Shown: in pieces, positions 11,312 through 23,900 of the stretch
Position numbering within the stretch: position 1 is the first letter of the stretch
Layout of the letters: every line of letters begins with the position of its first letter
Assembly (NCBI GenBank): GCA_002633005.1
Contig: NMRA01000216.1
Location: 177,499 to 241,498, forward strand
DNA from: Phoronis australis
Taxonomy: Eukaryota; Phoronida; Phoronidae
Reading direction: 5' to 3'
Length of the DNA: 64,000 nt
Translations under genes and position numbers: made by a program
The notes under the pieces: model-generated
The model's input: the letters and a program-made list of their open reading frames with translations, nothing else
Database searches by the model: none
Told to the model about the DNA's origin: nothing

Positions 11312-14300
11312 TCTGCACTTTGGTGCGACTGCTCAAATGAACTGCTGGAGAGGAAGTCGGTGGAGTTTCAGGAATGTAGAACGGATCCAGCCGTTCCACA
11401 TCAGACGAGTCTAAATCCAACTGAGGCTTCACACCATAGGGGGTGGCAGGATGTGGATCTTTGTCAGTCCTCTGGAACAGTTTCAACTTATAGTCAGGCG
11501 TAATCATGGCTTGTTTGTTAATCTCAGCTGCGCGTTGCAGATATTGAAGTCTTGTGCTTGTTCCCTGTGATTCGCTGTCTCCCTCAACTTTTGAAAAACT
11601 AGTCTCTTGCAAGTTTGAGGCTTTTCTACCATGAACGTTGGATTGAGAGTGGAGATTTTTCATAGTAGAGTTGTTCTTAGGCGAGACAGCATGCAAGGTT
11701 TGGTTGCCATCAACGGAGAATGAAGTTTCTTTCATCTTTCTACCACTTCTTGGTGATTCATTTTTTCGAGGAGAGCGCTTACTAGGAGAAAAATCTCTTA
11801 TCGGTTTTGGCTGGAAGGAAGACAGACTAACCTTACGCCGACTCTGTGGAGTGACCTCACCAGTGAGGTCATCTTCATAATGCACCACAGCGCCTCCTTC
11901 AGAGTATTTTTCAGGCCTGGTCTCACCAGAACCGGACAACTGCTTGTTATGCTTCAAATCATGCATAGTTATGTCTTGTTGAACCACAGAACTGGTTTGC
12001 CTTCCATGAGGCACTTTGTGGGGCAAGGCAGAGGACAGCTTTTTGGCCCTTCTTCCAAGAACCTGAGGCTGAAGCTCTGCAACAGCTAAAGTGTGATCTT
12101 CGCCTGAACGATGATACAAAATTTCAGGTTCACCTTTATCTTTGGTTATATCCAAATCGAGCATTGATTTGTTGAGTTTCTTCTTGTACTTTCCCTTCTC
12201 TACCTTCGAATAAACATCCTGTTTGAGCTGCATGGAAAACAGACCTTTAGTTTTGCTCAGACTGGTTTCTAACTCGCTCATTTCCGATTCGTCCGTCGTT
12301 GTAAGTTCGGGTGTACTCTTACTTCTTTGTCTACGCAAGGTTCTAAATCGTGGAGGTTGCTCACTACACACGCTTGAAGGTTCGCGATCACCGGGAATGT
12401 AAACAGTTGTGTTCATTATTGCTGTCTTAATGCTCTCTTTATGGTGTTTCTCCACAGTGATTTCATGCAGTGACTTTCGACGACCCGAACTGTCAAGATC
12501 ATCAGATGACAATTCACCAGGCACATTGACAGCAGCTGGAGCCTCCTGGTGTCCACCTCCAGCATTTTCCACCTCTCGCACAATGGAAATCCCCTTCAGC
12601 GACTGCCTGTTTCCTGAGTCCTCTAACGGAATCACCACACTCACTTTACTTTTTTTTCTCCTCAAAGGAATTTTGTTAATGACTGAAATTCCCTCCAGAT
12701 TAGACTTAGATCCCGAGTTGTCCAATGGTATGGGTATCTCAACAGAGGGAATTCGCTCCATACTGTGCACCTCAATCTGTTTCAGGTTGGAATCACTGTG
12801 TGCCCTCTCAGCAGAGGTAGCAGCTTTGAGGCTAGACCACGATGGAATCCTTAGATTAGGGTTACTATTGAACTTGTCACGACTGTACACAACTCTTACA
12901 TCCTCGGATGTCAGCACTTTCATGCCCTCGGGCAGGGGTTCCTGCATGCATGGACGGACAGGAAACCGTTCACGCACCAGCTTCTTAACAGCAACATCCA
13001 AGGGAATCTTCATGTTGGCAAGGATGAAGCTCTTCCGCGTCATCTTCTGGGTGACAAAGACCTGAAGCTCCATCACCTTTTCAGACACGCTTGACTTGGT
13101 AATATGACTGTATTCCAAAGGCTTTGTGAACTTGAAGCTGCGAGGTTTGAAGATGGTCTGTATACTTAAGTGTTTGCTAACAGACTGTTTGGGTTCAATT
13201 TTTGTCCTGACAGACACAGGTGCCTGCAGTGGCACTTCCTCCGTTTTTCTCTTGCTGTTCTTCTTCTTGTCGGGGTAGATGTAACTCTTCACATAAATTG
13301 TGCTGATGTTTGAACTTTCCGCTGGAAATAGCAAAAGTAAAATTTGATGGCACTCCCAAACATGTGCAAAATTTACACACATTTGTCAACTGTGATATGT
13401 TAAATCTATGGAACAGTTTTTTTTTTTGGAGAACGCCTGCACTGCACTTGTTCATACAAATACATTGCACCCGTAGCTGTTCAATACAGGTGGGAATCTG
13501 GAAGTTGCTGATAGAACACGTTCAGATTCATTGTGCAATTTTATAGCAACACAGAGTGTGTTTTCACATGTGCACTGCGTTTGTTCATACTAAAATATAT
13601 ATGTGAATGCCTTGTAACTGTCACTGTACCAACGCACATGTGAATCTAAAAGTCCTTCTCATTGCAAATGTTTATACTCTGTGGTTCTAGCGGTAGATTA
13701 TAATATAGATTCTGCCACGGGTACCACCAAAAAATTTTACGGCTCTTCAGCGTGTTATATCGATGTTTTTTGGATTCATGCTTGCATTATACAGTGATGA
13801 TTGCAAAGCACTTGCATGATGGAATGTGTTGCACAGATTCTCAAAATAACACCAAATTTGCTTTTCCATGTTCAATTCCAGTATCATAGCTACCACCAGA
13901 CCATATTTTGAACAATGAAAAATGGAAAAAAGGAGATTTTAGCAATTATTTTTGTCCAAAATTGGTGAGATTTTACAGGATAGTCAAAATACTGTGCAAA
14001 GCCTTGTCACAATTGTAAAAAAGAGATCACAAAAAATGTTCACAAATCAACTGCAGAGAACACTTGTTTCTGAAAAAAATTCTTTTTTTTGTCGGTTGAC
14101 AATAACCCTCTCATAAATCTCAAATCTGGGAGCAAAAGGCAATAGCAGCCAATCTGGGAAAATGGCAGTTAAAAAGTAGACATAATTATGCTTGCAGCCA
14201 GGTGGCACTAAGGGTCACAGATCCCACATAATCTGTGGCAATTGCTTCAGAGATGTCTTTCTATTTACAAACATTTGGGACTTTAAACTAAAAACTTTAA

Positions 14301-17300
14301 CCTCAGCAGCCTGACCTAGAAAAAGAGGGGCTGAGCCGGCAACCTCAAAATTTTACTAGACAGTAGAGACTCAACTAAAAACTGACCAATCGTATGGCAC
14401 CCTTTGAGAAAATGCTTACGATTTCCGGCAAGGTTTGTTATCTTCCAAGTCGAGTTTCGAGTAAAGTTCATTGTCCACGAGCCCAGTGTGCGTTACACAA
14501 GACTAGTTACTTGTACGTTTGCAGAGATTAAACAAGTGCCTGCAATGAATGGCTAGTGTTTCGCAACCTTACCACCATATCCGAGCAAAATGGCTGATAC
14601 TGAAATGATTGATGGTGAGATTGGAATGTCACATTTTGGGACAAAATTATAAACAAACACACTATAATTCTGTACTACAGTCATGATTTCTCACAAGTGT
14701 CTGATATAGGGTGAGTATAGTGATATGGAAAACATCTGCTTTGGGTTCACACCAACTTACGCGGAGGAAGCAAGAGGTCCGAGATCTGCCATACTCTCAC
14801 TTTGAGAGTCTCCTTCTTGATATTGTACTCAAATGATAACTGCAAATAAGCAGCAACTGAAACGTGAAAATAAGACGCATCAGATATAAAGTCGACTATG
14901 TGTGCCAACACTTTCAGAAAAAGAAATAGTCATAATTAAAATAACGGATTGTTACATGGAATATGTTTCAAGAAAGAAAATTACAACGTTCAAAGAAAAA
15001 ACACCCAAAATCCCTTTAGTGTCTTCTGATCATGATTTTTGTGAATAATTAGAATTACAACGTGTGAAGAGTTTTTTAAATTGTCTTGGAGGTATTCAGA
15101 CAAAATGACCCGGAATTTCCAAACAAGACGGCTGGGCAGAAGCTTTAAAACTTGCCTTATTTCAAGACTTGATATTTTGTGAGGATCACAAAATTAAATT
15201 AAAACATTCGACACTCGCCATCTTGTGGGACACAGTCGTATTCAAGTTTACCTAGTAAGCACTGCTCAATACAACTTTTATGACAAAACTAATGGAGATT
15301 AATACAACTGAACTAGTCGTTGTATTCATGTTGCCCAACAGAAGACTCCAAATAAGTTTTGCTTCCTTTAGTCATGCAGGGGCATGTTTCAAAATGCTAG
15401 AGGAGCTATAAAATCTGGTCTTATGGAACCAGAACACTTAGTTAACATTCAATTCTCTCCGATAGTTTAACACCACCACAATTCCATTCCTATGATCTTA
15501 CACGATCTTGTCCAATACACTCCTGGGCCTGCAATCCATTCTCTTTCAATGTATTTTTGAAAAGAAGATTAAATCTGAAGATGAACAAATTTCACATAGC
15601 ACACTGCACCCATGATACAAGTTAAACCTACCAACATCACTTTTGGTATCTGCCTTGCTCTGAGAGCCCCATGCCTTCTCTGGAGCCCTATTGGTCGAAG
15701 AGGACAGGGGAATAATGTCAGTGTCATCAATCTCTCCACCTTCACTAGCGATTGGCTTGTCACGAACTTTTTGAGCCAGAATAGCTTCTTGCCTGGCTTC
15801 CTCTCTTGAAAGCTTGATTAAATCTTGAACTCCTGTTAGATGTCAAGATAAAACGCGTCTTAATAATAATGTGTATTGACATATAACTACAGAATGTGGA
15901 GACTGTGGATCAATGATTTGAGCTCCGGACTCCCGTTTGGAAGACCCGGGTTCGAATCCTAGCCTCACTAGCAGACAATCAAGCATTCCACAAAGGTGTC
16001 TCCTACTCCTCTGAGCTCGGTCTTACTAGTGAACGTATGAAAGGGAATTAATGAGAACCTGGATATAATGCGAAAGCGATTTCTTGTGACCTTTGCCAAT
16101 TTCAAAATCAGATTTACATCTTTCATAAAATCTGAAGTGTTTTAGTTTCAACAAACTTATTTCAGAAATCAGTACCCTTTAGATAGCTTTTTTAAATAGA
16201 TCCTTGCTCATTTCTGACGTAACTTCACTATTTTCTGGAACTGGTCACTTAAACAAAACACGAACTTTAATTTAGAATTAATCACATATTTAGTTAATGT
16301 TTCATTGCACTTTTATTCAAGTGACAATGGACGGAGTCCACCATCCTCTTACTTTTCCTCTGCAAAATCTCTTCACATGCATCACTGGCGACATCTAGAG
16401 GTGATTGGCCATCCAGATTCTGTATGCTGTAAGATGCGCCAGCATTGAGCAAAGCTTCAACGCATTTGACGTGACCTTCCCGGGCAGCATGGTGCAGTGC
16501 TGTACAGCCCCTCAATCGGTCTTTATGGTTTGGATCCCCTGTAACATCAATGGGTAGTAATAAAGGCTTCTTCATACAAGTACAGTACAGACAAAAGTAA
16601 CCAGGAAAATTACCTTTTCTCCATCGTGATGGCTAATTCCGTTAACCGCAATACTGACCGGCACTAACCATTAAGGAGGAAAATTCTAATTAGAGAATGG
16701 CTTGGCCACCTTTTTAACTTTGCTGCTAATTCCTCAGTTTATTCTCTGTCATGAGGGAAGACTACAATGACAGAGAATTCGGCTTCCACCCAACAATCAA
16801 GTCGGGGAATTCAGGGTCATTTTGTCTGAATACTTTAGGCCTGTACTGTAGATATGTAAGTGGTACGAGAAAAGTCAGGTAGCCAAAAGTTTTTGGAAAT
16901 AATGGGAGTTTTTGGAACGCTGAGATTTCTGGTGAATACATTCCATTTCAAGGACAGAGTTCTTGTATAATTTAACTAAAATAATGTCAAAATAATGATA
17001 GAAAAGAGACAAAAAAGAGGAAACAAGAAACCAAATAACAGGAAATCAAAACCCAAAAATAAGAAATCCTCTTAAAAGAGGAAAATTCCAAGCCCTTGTC
17101 TGAACAGTTTTGGCTTGTACAATATATAATTTTTGAGAGTTCACTACATGTTGTAGATCTTTTTCCACTTTTTACTAACAGTATACGTCACATCAGATGT
17201 GCAATTCTCCTTTACAATAGGAAGGGCATAAAAGCAACTTATGCTTGCAGTTGATCAAAGCACGCCGAGTTGACCAAGACAAAATGGTACTTCGTTCGTT

Positions 17301-19337
17301 AAAAAATTGCAATATTGGCTTTATGCATCCAACCAACCCCCAATACCCCATTGTTTGCACTCACTGCATCCACATCACTGAACTGAACTGCAGGTGGCGC
17401 TAAATGATTGTCCATACTCAACCATCATCCAGCAACACAGTGAATCTTATATGTGAATTGTAGTTGGCGCCGAAAGATGGTCCACCACTACTTCAGCTTC
17501 AGTGTTATATGAAATGTTACTTTCTAGGCAAAAACCAAATACACTATAACACTTTTAATCATTTTTCCTGCTTTATTATTTAGTGTTATGATAATATAAC
17601 AACTACATTGGGACATCCAATTTCACACAATGGCGAGTGTCGAGTGTTTTGCTTTAATTTTGTGACAATATCGAGCTGTAAAACAAGGCAAATTTTAATA
17701 CTTCACTAATATTTCATCTTAAAGTTATCCATTTTTGACCGACTGACAGAGTGCTCAAAACAAATCCAAGAACACAATGCACAATTTTTATTCGTCACAA
17801 TAAGCCTACCTTTGCTTTTCAACAAGAGTCTGAGTATCTTGATATCTCCATTCTGCGCAGCCTCATGTAGCGGGCTCCACATGAACATGCCAATAACATT
17901 TGGATCACAGCCATCTTGTAGGGCGTCTTTTGTATCTTCGTAGTCACCATATCTGCAACCATTAAATGAGCTGATAGTTGGTACCAAATTTAAAGTATTA
18001 AAAAAGACCATAAACATACTGTAATCATCTGGATATGAAAAATTTTCGATCAAAACTTTTGGAACGTGTCGTAATACAATCTTCCTGTCAAAGGACGAGA
18101 CAGAAAATTTGAGTCTGATCAGATGCCATGTTCAGAATGCTACATAGGAGGACTCCACAATAATTGTTCCTTTACTTCCACTGAAACACGTGACCAGTAA
18201 AAATCAGGATGTTCTCACTTATGAGAAAAGTTCAAAGAAAACAAACAAATTATTCAATTTCTAAAACGAAAGACAATTTAGGATTCCTAGCATAAACCAT
18301 CATAGCTAATTGAAACATAACTTCACCAAAATTGTTTCACATTATTTTCAACCATCCACCATTCTTAAAGCGGAATGGCCCATTTCAGAATAACCATTCC
18401 GGGCTAGGCTATTCAGAATCAATAGGGACAGAAAAACAATCATCTTCTCAACCAAGGCCATTAATTCTTCATTAATCTGTGTTTAGCTACATAGGCCAAC
18501 TGGGACAAACATGACCAAGAGCAGGGCCTTGAATATCAATGTGGGTGAATGACGCCCATGATGGACTTTTTCACGCCGCCATGCCCAAAATGACTAGCCA
18601 GGGCATTCTTACCTGTGAACTGTGACACTGAATGGTGTTGTAAATGACTACCACTTTACCTAATGAGTTCAAAGTAAAATTTGGAAACTTTTGACATACG
18701 TAGTCTTGTTAGCAAACACAAATTACAGCATAGACTATAGTATATGGACCGTTAACACATATTTTCAATGGATGAAATCTGCCGTGATGTCATTATTCAC
18801 AAGTGACACCTGGCAAAATTAGGAAGTTTTACTTCCAGCAAGTACGTCGCCTGCTAATCATGGTTGGTTGTGGTGTGGTCGGGTGTTCGGCGAAATGTAA
18901 GTTTCCACAGCACTGAAGTTTGAATTTTGCAAGACTTTGAAAAGCATTTCAAGACTTTGAAAAGCATTTCAATGTTGAAATTATTTTTTTTTTGTACTAG
19001 ACAGCGAAATAGATGCAAGAATTTCCCATCACAATACACTAACCGGAAACTGAAATTGGTAATTTAGGAGGGTGGATATTTCACAAGAAAATGTTGGAGT
19101 TGTGAATCTATTGTATATAATCTACGATTACAAGGACAAAATATATCTGTTCAATACAACATTTGTTACGACCTTCCTTCTCACTCATGATCAATTGTCT
19201 CATTTATGATCAATTATCTGACACCTCGTTCTTTAGCAATAAACAACACTAAATTAGTGAGACCTCTGATGCCAAAGAGCTTATTACCTTACAGCAACAT
19301 GCAAAGCTGTGTCTGTATAATCGCTGTCCAAGCCCAT
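11307..19337 (-). CDS. Ankyrin-repeat and C2-like domain protein (6 coding exons)
   Basis: Minus-strand exons are 19337-19288, 17952-17810, 16538-16353, 15832-15632, 14856-14761 and 13321-11307. Phases join throughout to give 896 aa. Residues 8-126 hold about four ankyrin repeats (TALHVAVRYGD, SPLHEAAQNGD, TALHHAAREGH, SPLDVASD). Residues 196-335 form a C2-like fold. It opens LSFEYNIKKETLKVRVWQ, continues YVKSYIYPDKKKNSKRKT and closes MKIPLD, with an insertion of about 30 residues. The acidic calcium-loop residues are mostly absent, so calcium binding is unlikely. The remaining tail is Ser/Lys-rich and disordered, with a four-fold SG/SL motif and a 14-3-3-type RSKSTP (558-563). The start at 19337 follows an in-frame TGA and has G at -3 and +4; upstream exons cannot be excluded. 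It is probably an adaptor. I cannot name a family. Confidence 0.82.
12453..12803 (-). other. Four-fold SGxxxSLxxIxV motif within the ankyrin-C2 tail
   Basis: Residues about 401-410, 426-439, 459-472 and 502-515 repeat a pattern of acidic residue, SG or SD, three variable residues, S(N/L)L, two residues, I, one residue, V/I (for example EDSGNRQSLKGISI and LDSSGRRKSLHEITV). The DSG...S core resembles phosphodegrons of the beta-TrCP type, but spacing differs from DSGxxS. This is a motif resemblance only. Confidence 0.55.
15904..15972 (+). repeat. tRNA-like SINE fragment
   Basis: GGTTCGAATCC (15949-15959) is a good B box. About 40 bases upstream is an A-box-like TGGATCAATGATTTGAG. The acceptor arms do not pair well, so a functional tRNA is unlikely. 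It lies in an intron of the ankyrin-C2 gene. Confidence 0.5.
18928..18971. repeat. 21-bp tandem duplication
   Basis: The unit CAAGACTTTGAAAAGCATTT occurs twice in direct succession in intron 1 of the ankyrin-C2 gene. Confidence 0.85.
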
Positions 19338-20955
19338 CACTCATAACTGAAAAATAACAACATCAGATAGCACTAAGTACACGACTGTGTGGAGCTGGGT
19401 ATGAAGAGCAATTGACAGGTGAACAAGTCATGAGGTACAACAATATTGCATTTCCTACACAGTGACTCTTAATGTTTCTCACCAGCTGGGATTTGAAAAG
19501 TGCTAACCAACATGTTCACTCTTACGGCACTCATCTTTTATTTGACCATTCTCGTGCATGGCATGTAGCTCTGGGCAACTGTCATCGTTAGGGACGTATA
19601 ATCAAATTTGACATAAGAAACAAAATTGTGAAAAAATACCAGGCACATACATGTAGGTAACAGTCCACACTACACCGTATGCCGACTTAATGATAAGTAC
19701 TGTACTACGGACTAAGGATTCTCGTGACCAACGACTCGACGTACAGTATGATAAACACCTAGATTGACTTCCAGGGTGATCTGTTTCAATGTTATTGAAC
19801 CATCTATCTATAGTCACAAAATAGATATTTAAGTGACTTCAGATTCAGTGCAGTAGTGAGGCTAAGGCACACGTATGCGCAGCCAACCACATTTTTACAT
19901 TTGAACGTTGCGCCTACGCACCGTAACTTACGTTCAGTGCTAAAGGTGATACCACTACAGCACTGTTCAGATTTCATCAGTATAAACTTCGCAAACGCCG
20001 TGGCAGTATCTGATACATAAGCCTGGCGGCACAGGTCAGATATAGCGGTCTCGGATTTAGAGAACCAGACAGTCACTAAATAATGGGCCCGTTACTTAGT
20101 GGATGAAACTGGTTCTCTAAATCCGGGACCGCTATATCCAACCGGCGATCAGTGTGTAGCCTGGCAGAAGTAAAATTATTCAACTGAGAATTATTTTTAA
20201 AAATATGGCTGCAGAATTTTCAAACTTGCTCTTAACTTTGGAGGATTGACAACAGGAACTGAGCTTTATTCCCATCTAATGATCTAAATTAGCAACTAGC
20301 AGTTAGTATCTACTAATAGTCCAAAACCGTGTTAAGTATGCTTTTAACTTTAAATTTTGAGAAATTAAAAGGAGTGCCCTCCTGAGTCCTGCTTCAATTA
20401 ACAGTTTCCTTTCACTGCCCTGAGCAATTCTCTAACCTGTAAGCATGACCTTCTCCTGTTTTTCTCGGAAATTTCAACAGATCGTAAACATAACCAAGTA
20501 ACCAAGATGCTAATTAAATAACGTTACAGAAGTGGACATTCCATCACAGGACACAGCCATGTTGATATGGACGCCATTTATTGAATCATCCAGTCATGTA
20601 AAACGTCGTCTACAGAAAAGTCAAAATATTGCATTTAAAATAATATAGAAAGACAAAAAGTGTCAAGCGAAAGGTTTAATTTAATTTTAGAACATATGTT
20701 CATATTTCAAGCTTAAAGACTATGAAACTATAAAACATGCCGATTATCGTTTTTTACACGACACATCGGTAGAATGCGCCAAACATGGTGCGCACAGGGG
20801 CAGCATTGCATTGTGGTTAGTTTAAATGGCCGACTCGTATACCGTGTGAAGCTCATGTAAAGTTGTTTATAGAACGTTGTTGAGTGCATGTGAAACAATA
20901 GTTTAACACCAACAATACCAGGTCACATTGAAAGAAAAGGGATTGTCTCACTCTG
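19338..20955. promoter_or_regulatory. Head-to-head intergenic region
   Basis: Start codons of the ankyrin-C2 gene (minus) and CTDNEP1 (plus) lie about 1.6 kb apart and diverge. The interval must hold both 5' untranslated regions and promoters, possibly shared. A 100-bp hairpin MITE sits at 20039-20138. No TATA box or other motif can be assigned with confidence. Confidence 0.45.
20039..20138. mobile_element. Hairpin MITE, copy A (GATATAGCGGTC family)
   Basis: A near-palindrome starts GATATAGCGGTCTCGGATTT and ends with its reverse complement AAATCCGGGACCGCTATATC. AGAGAACCAG and CTGGTTCTCT pair inside. The central segment also pairs, so almost the whole element folds back. Related copies are at 28094-28189 and 54950-55055. 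Confidence 0.85.
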
Positions 20956-23900
20956 ATGTGGAAAGTATTTGTTATGGGCATTCGGGGATTCTTCTTACTT
21001 GCAGCTAAAATATGGAGTTTCATTTGCTACTGTGTTCGGAGGCAAATTCGAGCGGTAGGTAACACCGGTTCTGGAATGTTGTCACTCTGTGTGATGTTAC
21101 GTTTCTAAATAAGTGTTTTTATGCGGTGTAATATTCTGTACGTCGATTTCATAATGAAGTTTGGTTAATTCTGAGCTCATATACTGCGACAAAGTCACTG
21201 ACAATGACATGGTTGTTACTTCTGCTCACTCATTCACAGTACTACTCAGTACACGGTGTTCATTCAGTTTCATTTTGTAATTTTTGTTGTTTGCGTGAAA
21301 TATTATGCTTGTTATGTGATTCCCTCATTATGGAACTTTTCAACATTTTGATGCTTGGAAATTAGAAAGTCTGTTAAAATGATGTGTATTTGTACCCTGG
21401 TGGCACTCTTAAAATGCTGCACTTCGAGCTAATGAATTCTGACTAGCTTGAGCAGAGAGTTAGTCATAAGGTATAATGTGTAATGCTGAAATTCAAAAGA
21501 ATTTGATGAATTGCTTTACTGTCATCAAGAAGGCCGAGTCTGGTAATGCTAGGCCTAAAATATTTTAAAATGTCATTTGCAATTGTCCATAACGTTTCAC
21601 CATTATTCAGTGATTAGTCGACAAACAACACTTGTAACTAGTATTGCTTATTTTTTCATTGACTTCCAATGACGACAGCAACCTATTCTTCATCTTCCTA
21701 GTTGTAATGTGCAATTAAGATGAGGTAAAAATAAATAGATTAGAAATTAATGAAAACTTAAGCGGCTCCAAACGTTTTGTCAATTTAGAGAAATTAAATT
21801 TATTGGTCTCAACTTGTTCAATCTTTCTTCAGGTGAGAAGTGGTTTCTGGGCTCATAAAGTACTAACCATTCGTTATTCCTTGAGACCATGGTCGGTGCA
21901 TAAAATAAGACGCCATGACAACCCAACGTGTAGCGCGCCTGGTCTCAAGTGATAGCGATCAACTCTTTGCTAGCCCTGAAAGTGAGAAACAACTTGACAC
22001 CAGTTTCATAACGCTAAGTCTTCTAATTGACCAATCACAAGCTCTGCCCCCTTGGGTAATGTCGAGTAACAAAAAATAAGTTTTACCTGGCAACGTGATG
22101 TTTGTCGGGTAAAATGGCAGCTTGTAAACGAAGGTGTGTCAATAATGCGTTCTAAATAGTCAATTTTAAAAGCTGTCACTCTTGGTAATAGACCAATTCA
22201 ATGATTTTTTCTTGTGGGGAAAGCGATTTTATAGCAACTTCATATTTTTTCTTTCTACTAAATTTTTGTTACTGTTTACAAAATTATTACTCGTTCTAAA
22301 ATGCACAATTCATTTGAGTCAGCTGTCGACTGACAAATTCAATTTTGTTGTTTACATCCCCTGTACTTTTGTTGTTTCAGAGTATACAACACCAAACAGT
22401 GCGCTATGAAGTTGTTCCGTTATCTCCACTTTTAAAGCATAGACTTAGTAAGTATTTCTCCATTGGTTATCTGGGTTTTTTCCATTTGACTCTTCTTGGT
22501 AACAAGTTTGGATGTTGTCAAGATGAGTTTGACTCATTAATATAGAATTTGAATTGACATCATAATGAGTTTGAACTGCAAGGAGATTAGTAATTTCTTC
22601 AGCGAAACGGGACATTTTGGATTTTTGTCACCAGATCGATAAGCACTGGAGTTTTGAGCTTGGTCATGAATTTTGTAATTTTTCCTCGTCAAGTTTGAAT
22701 TTTCTGTTGGTTTAGAGCTGTTGTATTAAAACATTGCTATTCTGGACCTCCCTGAAAGTTCTCCACTTGACTAATTAAATTAATGAACTAAGAATTATGC
22801 ACGACTTCAAACCAAATGCAGGTTAGTGGTGTGTAGAATGAATGAAAGTTTAATACAAATCAGTAGTCTCGATTCGGAAGTGTTGAAGTCTCCTCTTCTG
22901 TGGAAGCAGAATATCGCATGGTACAATCGATCTAGTTTTTTATAGGTTAGGCAGCCCAAGAGGGCTAAGAAAAGTTTTTTCTGTGTCCTAACCAGCTTAT
23001 CAATATTTTGGTGTTGACATTGCAGCCGCTCAGCAGAGATAAAACTTTTCTAGTATTTGAATGCTTTAAACTTGTGTTTAGCAAATCAGCAGTGAACAAC
23101 TGAGATAAGTGCCCTCTTGGCCCTAATTGTTGTAAATGCTGCAGAATTATAGAGGGCGCTGTGGTATTTCTGATTGTGTCCATCGCCGTAATCACATGAC
23201 GTTGAAAAAAGTCATTTCTAGTTGGCGCGGATTTGTTATGTAGCCAACAGGAAATATTTTAAATTCAGGTCTTTATCATTGTGATAACGCAAAAGCGTTG
23301 TTGGCTTGACCCAATGTGTAATTCTGGTGAGCGAGGCGGGATGAGCTGAAAGAGTCAAAACGCAATTTGTTTTGTGAACAGACATTTCGAGTCATTTGGC
23401 ATTTTTGTGCGAATCATTTAAATATTGCACGACACAACAGTGACGATTTGACTGCACGATGGTCTCAAAGAATGGTAAAAAATGCTGGGAAATGTCCTAT
23501 GCACTAAAGCCATTCAAGAATCCAGAACGCTGTCTACCAACTAAACTATCGCCATCTAGTGACAAGGTGTATTTCATCATGATGCCGATGCATCAAAATA
23601 TGCTTGTTGGGTATTAAACTCGGCTTATGCCTGTGGAAGTTAGGTACACAGATGGAGACTATTTTTGTTGGCAATAGCCACTTGTAGAAGTTCCGAACCA
23701 GTTTGATGATAATTATTAAGTAGAGAAAACTTGTTCTTGAAATACACGACCTCTATAAAGTGCCGTCCACGCACGGGCCTACCCTAGAACAAGTTACTCC
23801 TGGAATGAGTTGTCGCTAGGTTTGGGGGCAGTGTGGACGCTATTTAAACTAGTGCAACTTACCCCACTTGTGACAACTTACTCCACCTTATCGATGGAGG

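Noticed and set aside
15904-15972. Functional tRNA gene
   Set aside because: Good B box but acceptor and anticodon arms do not pair; better explained as a SINE fragment.
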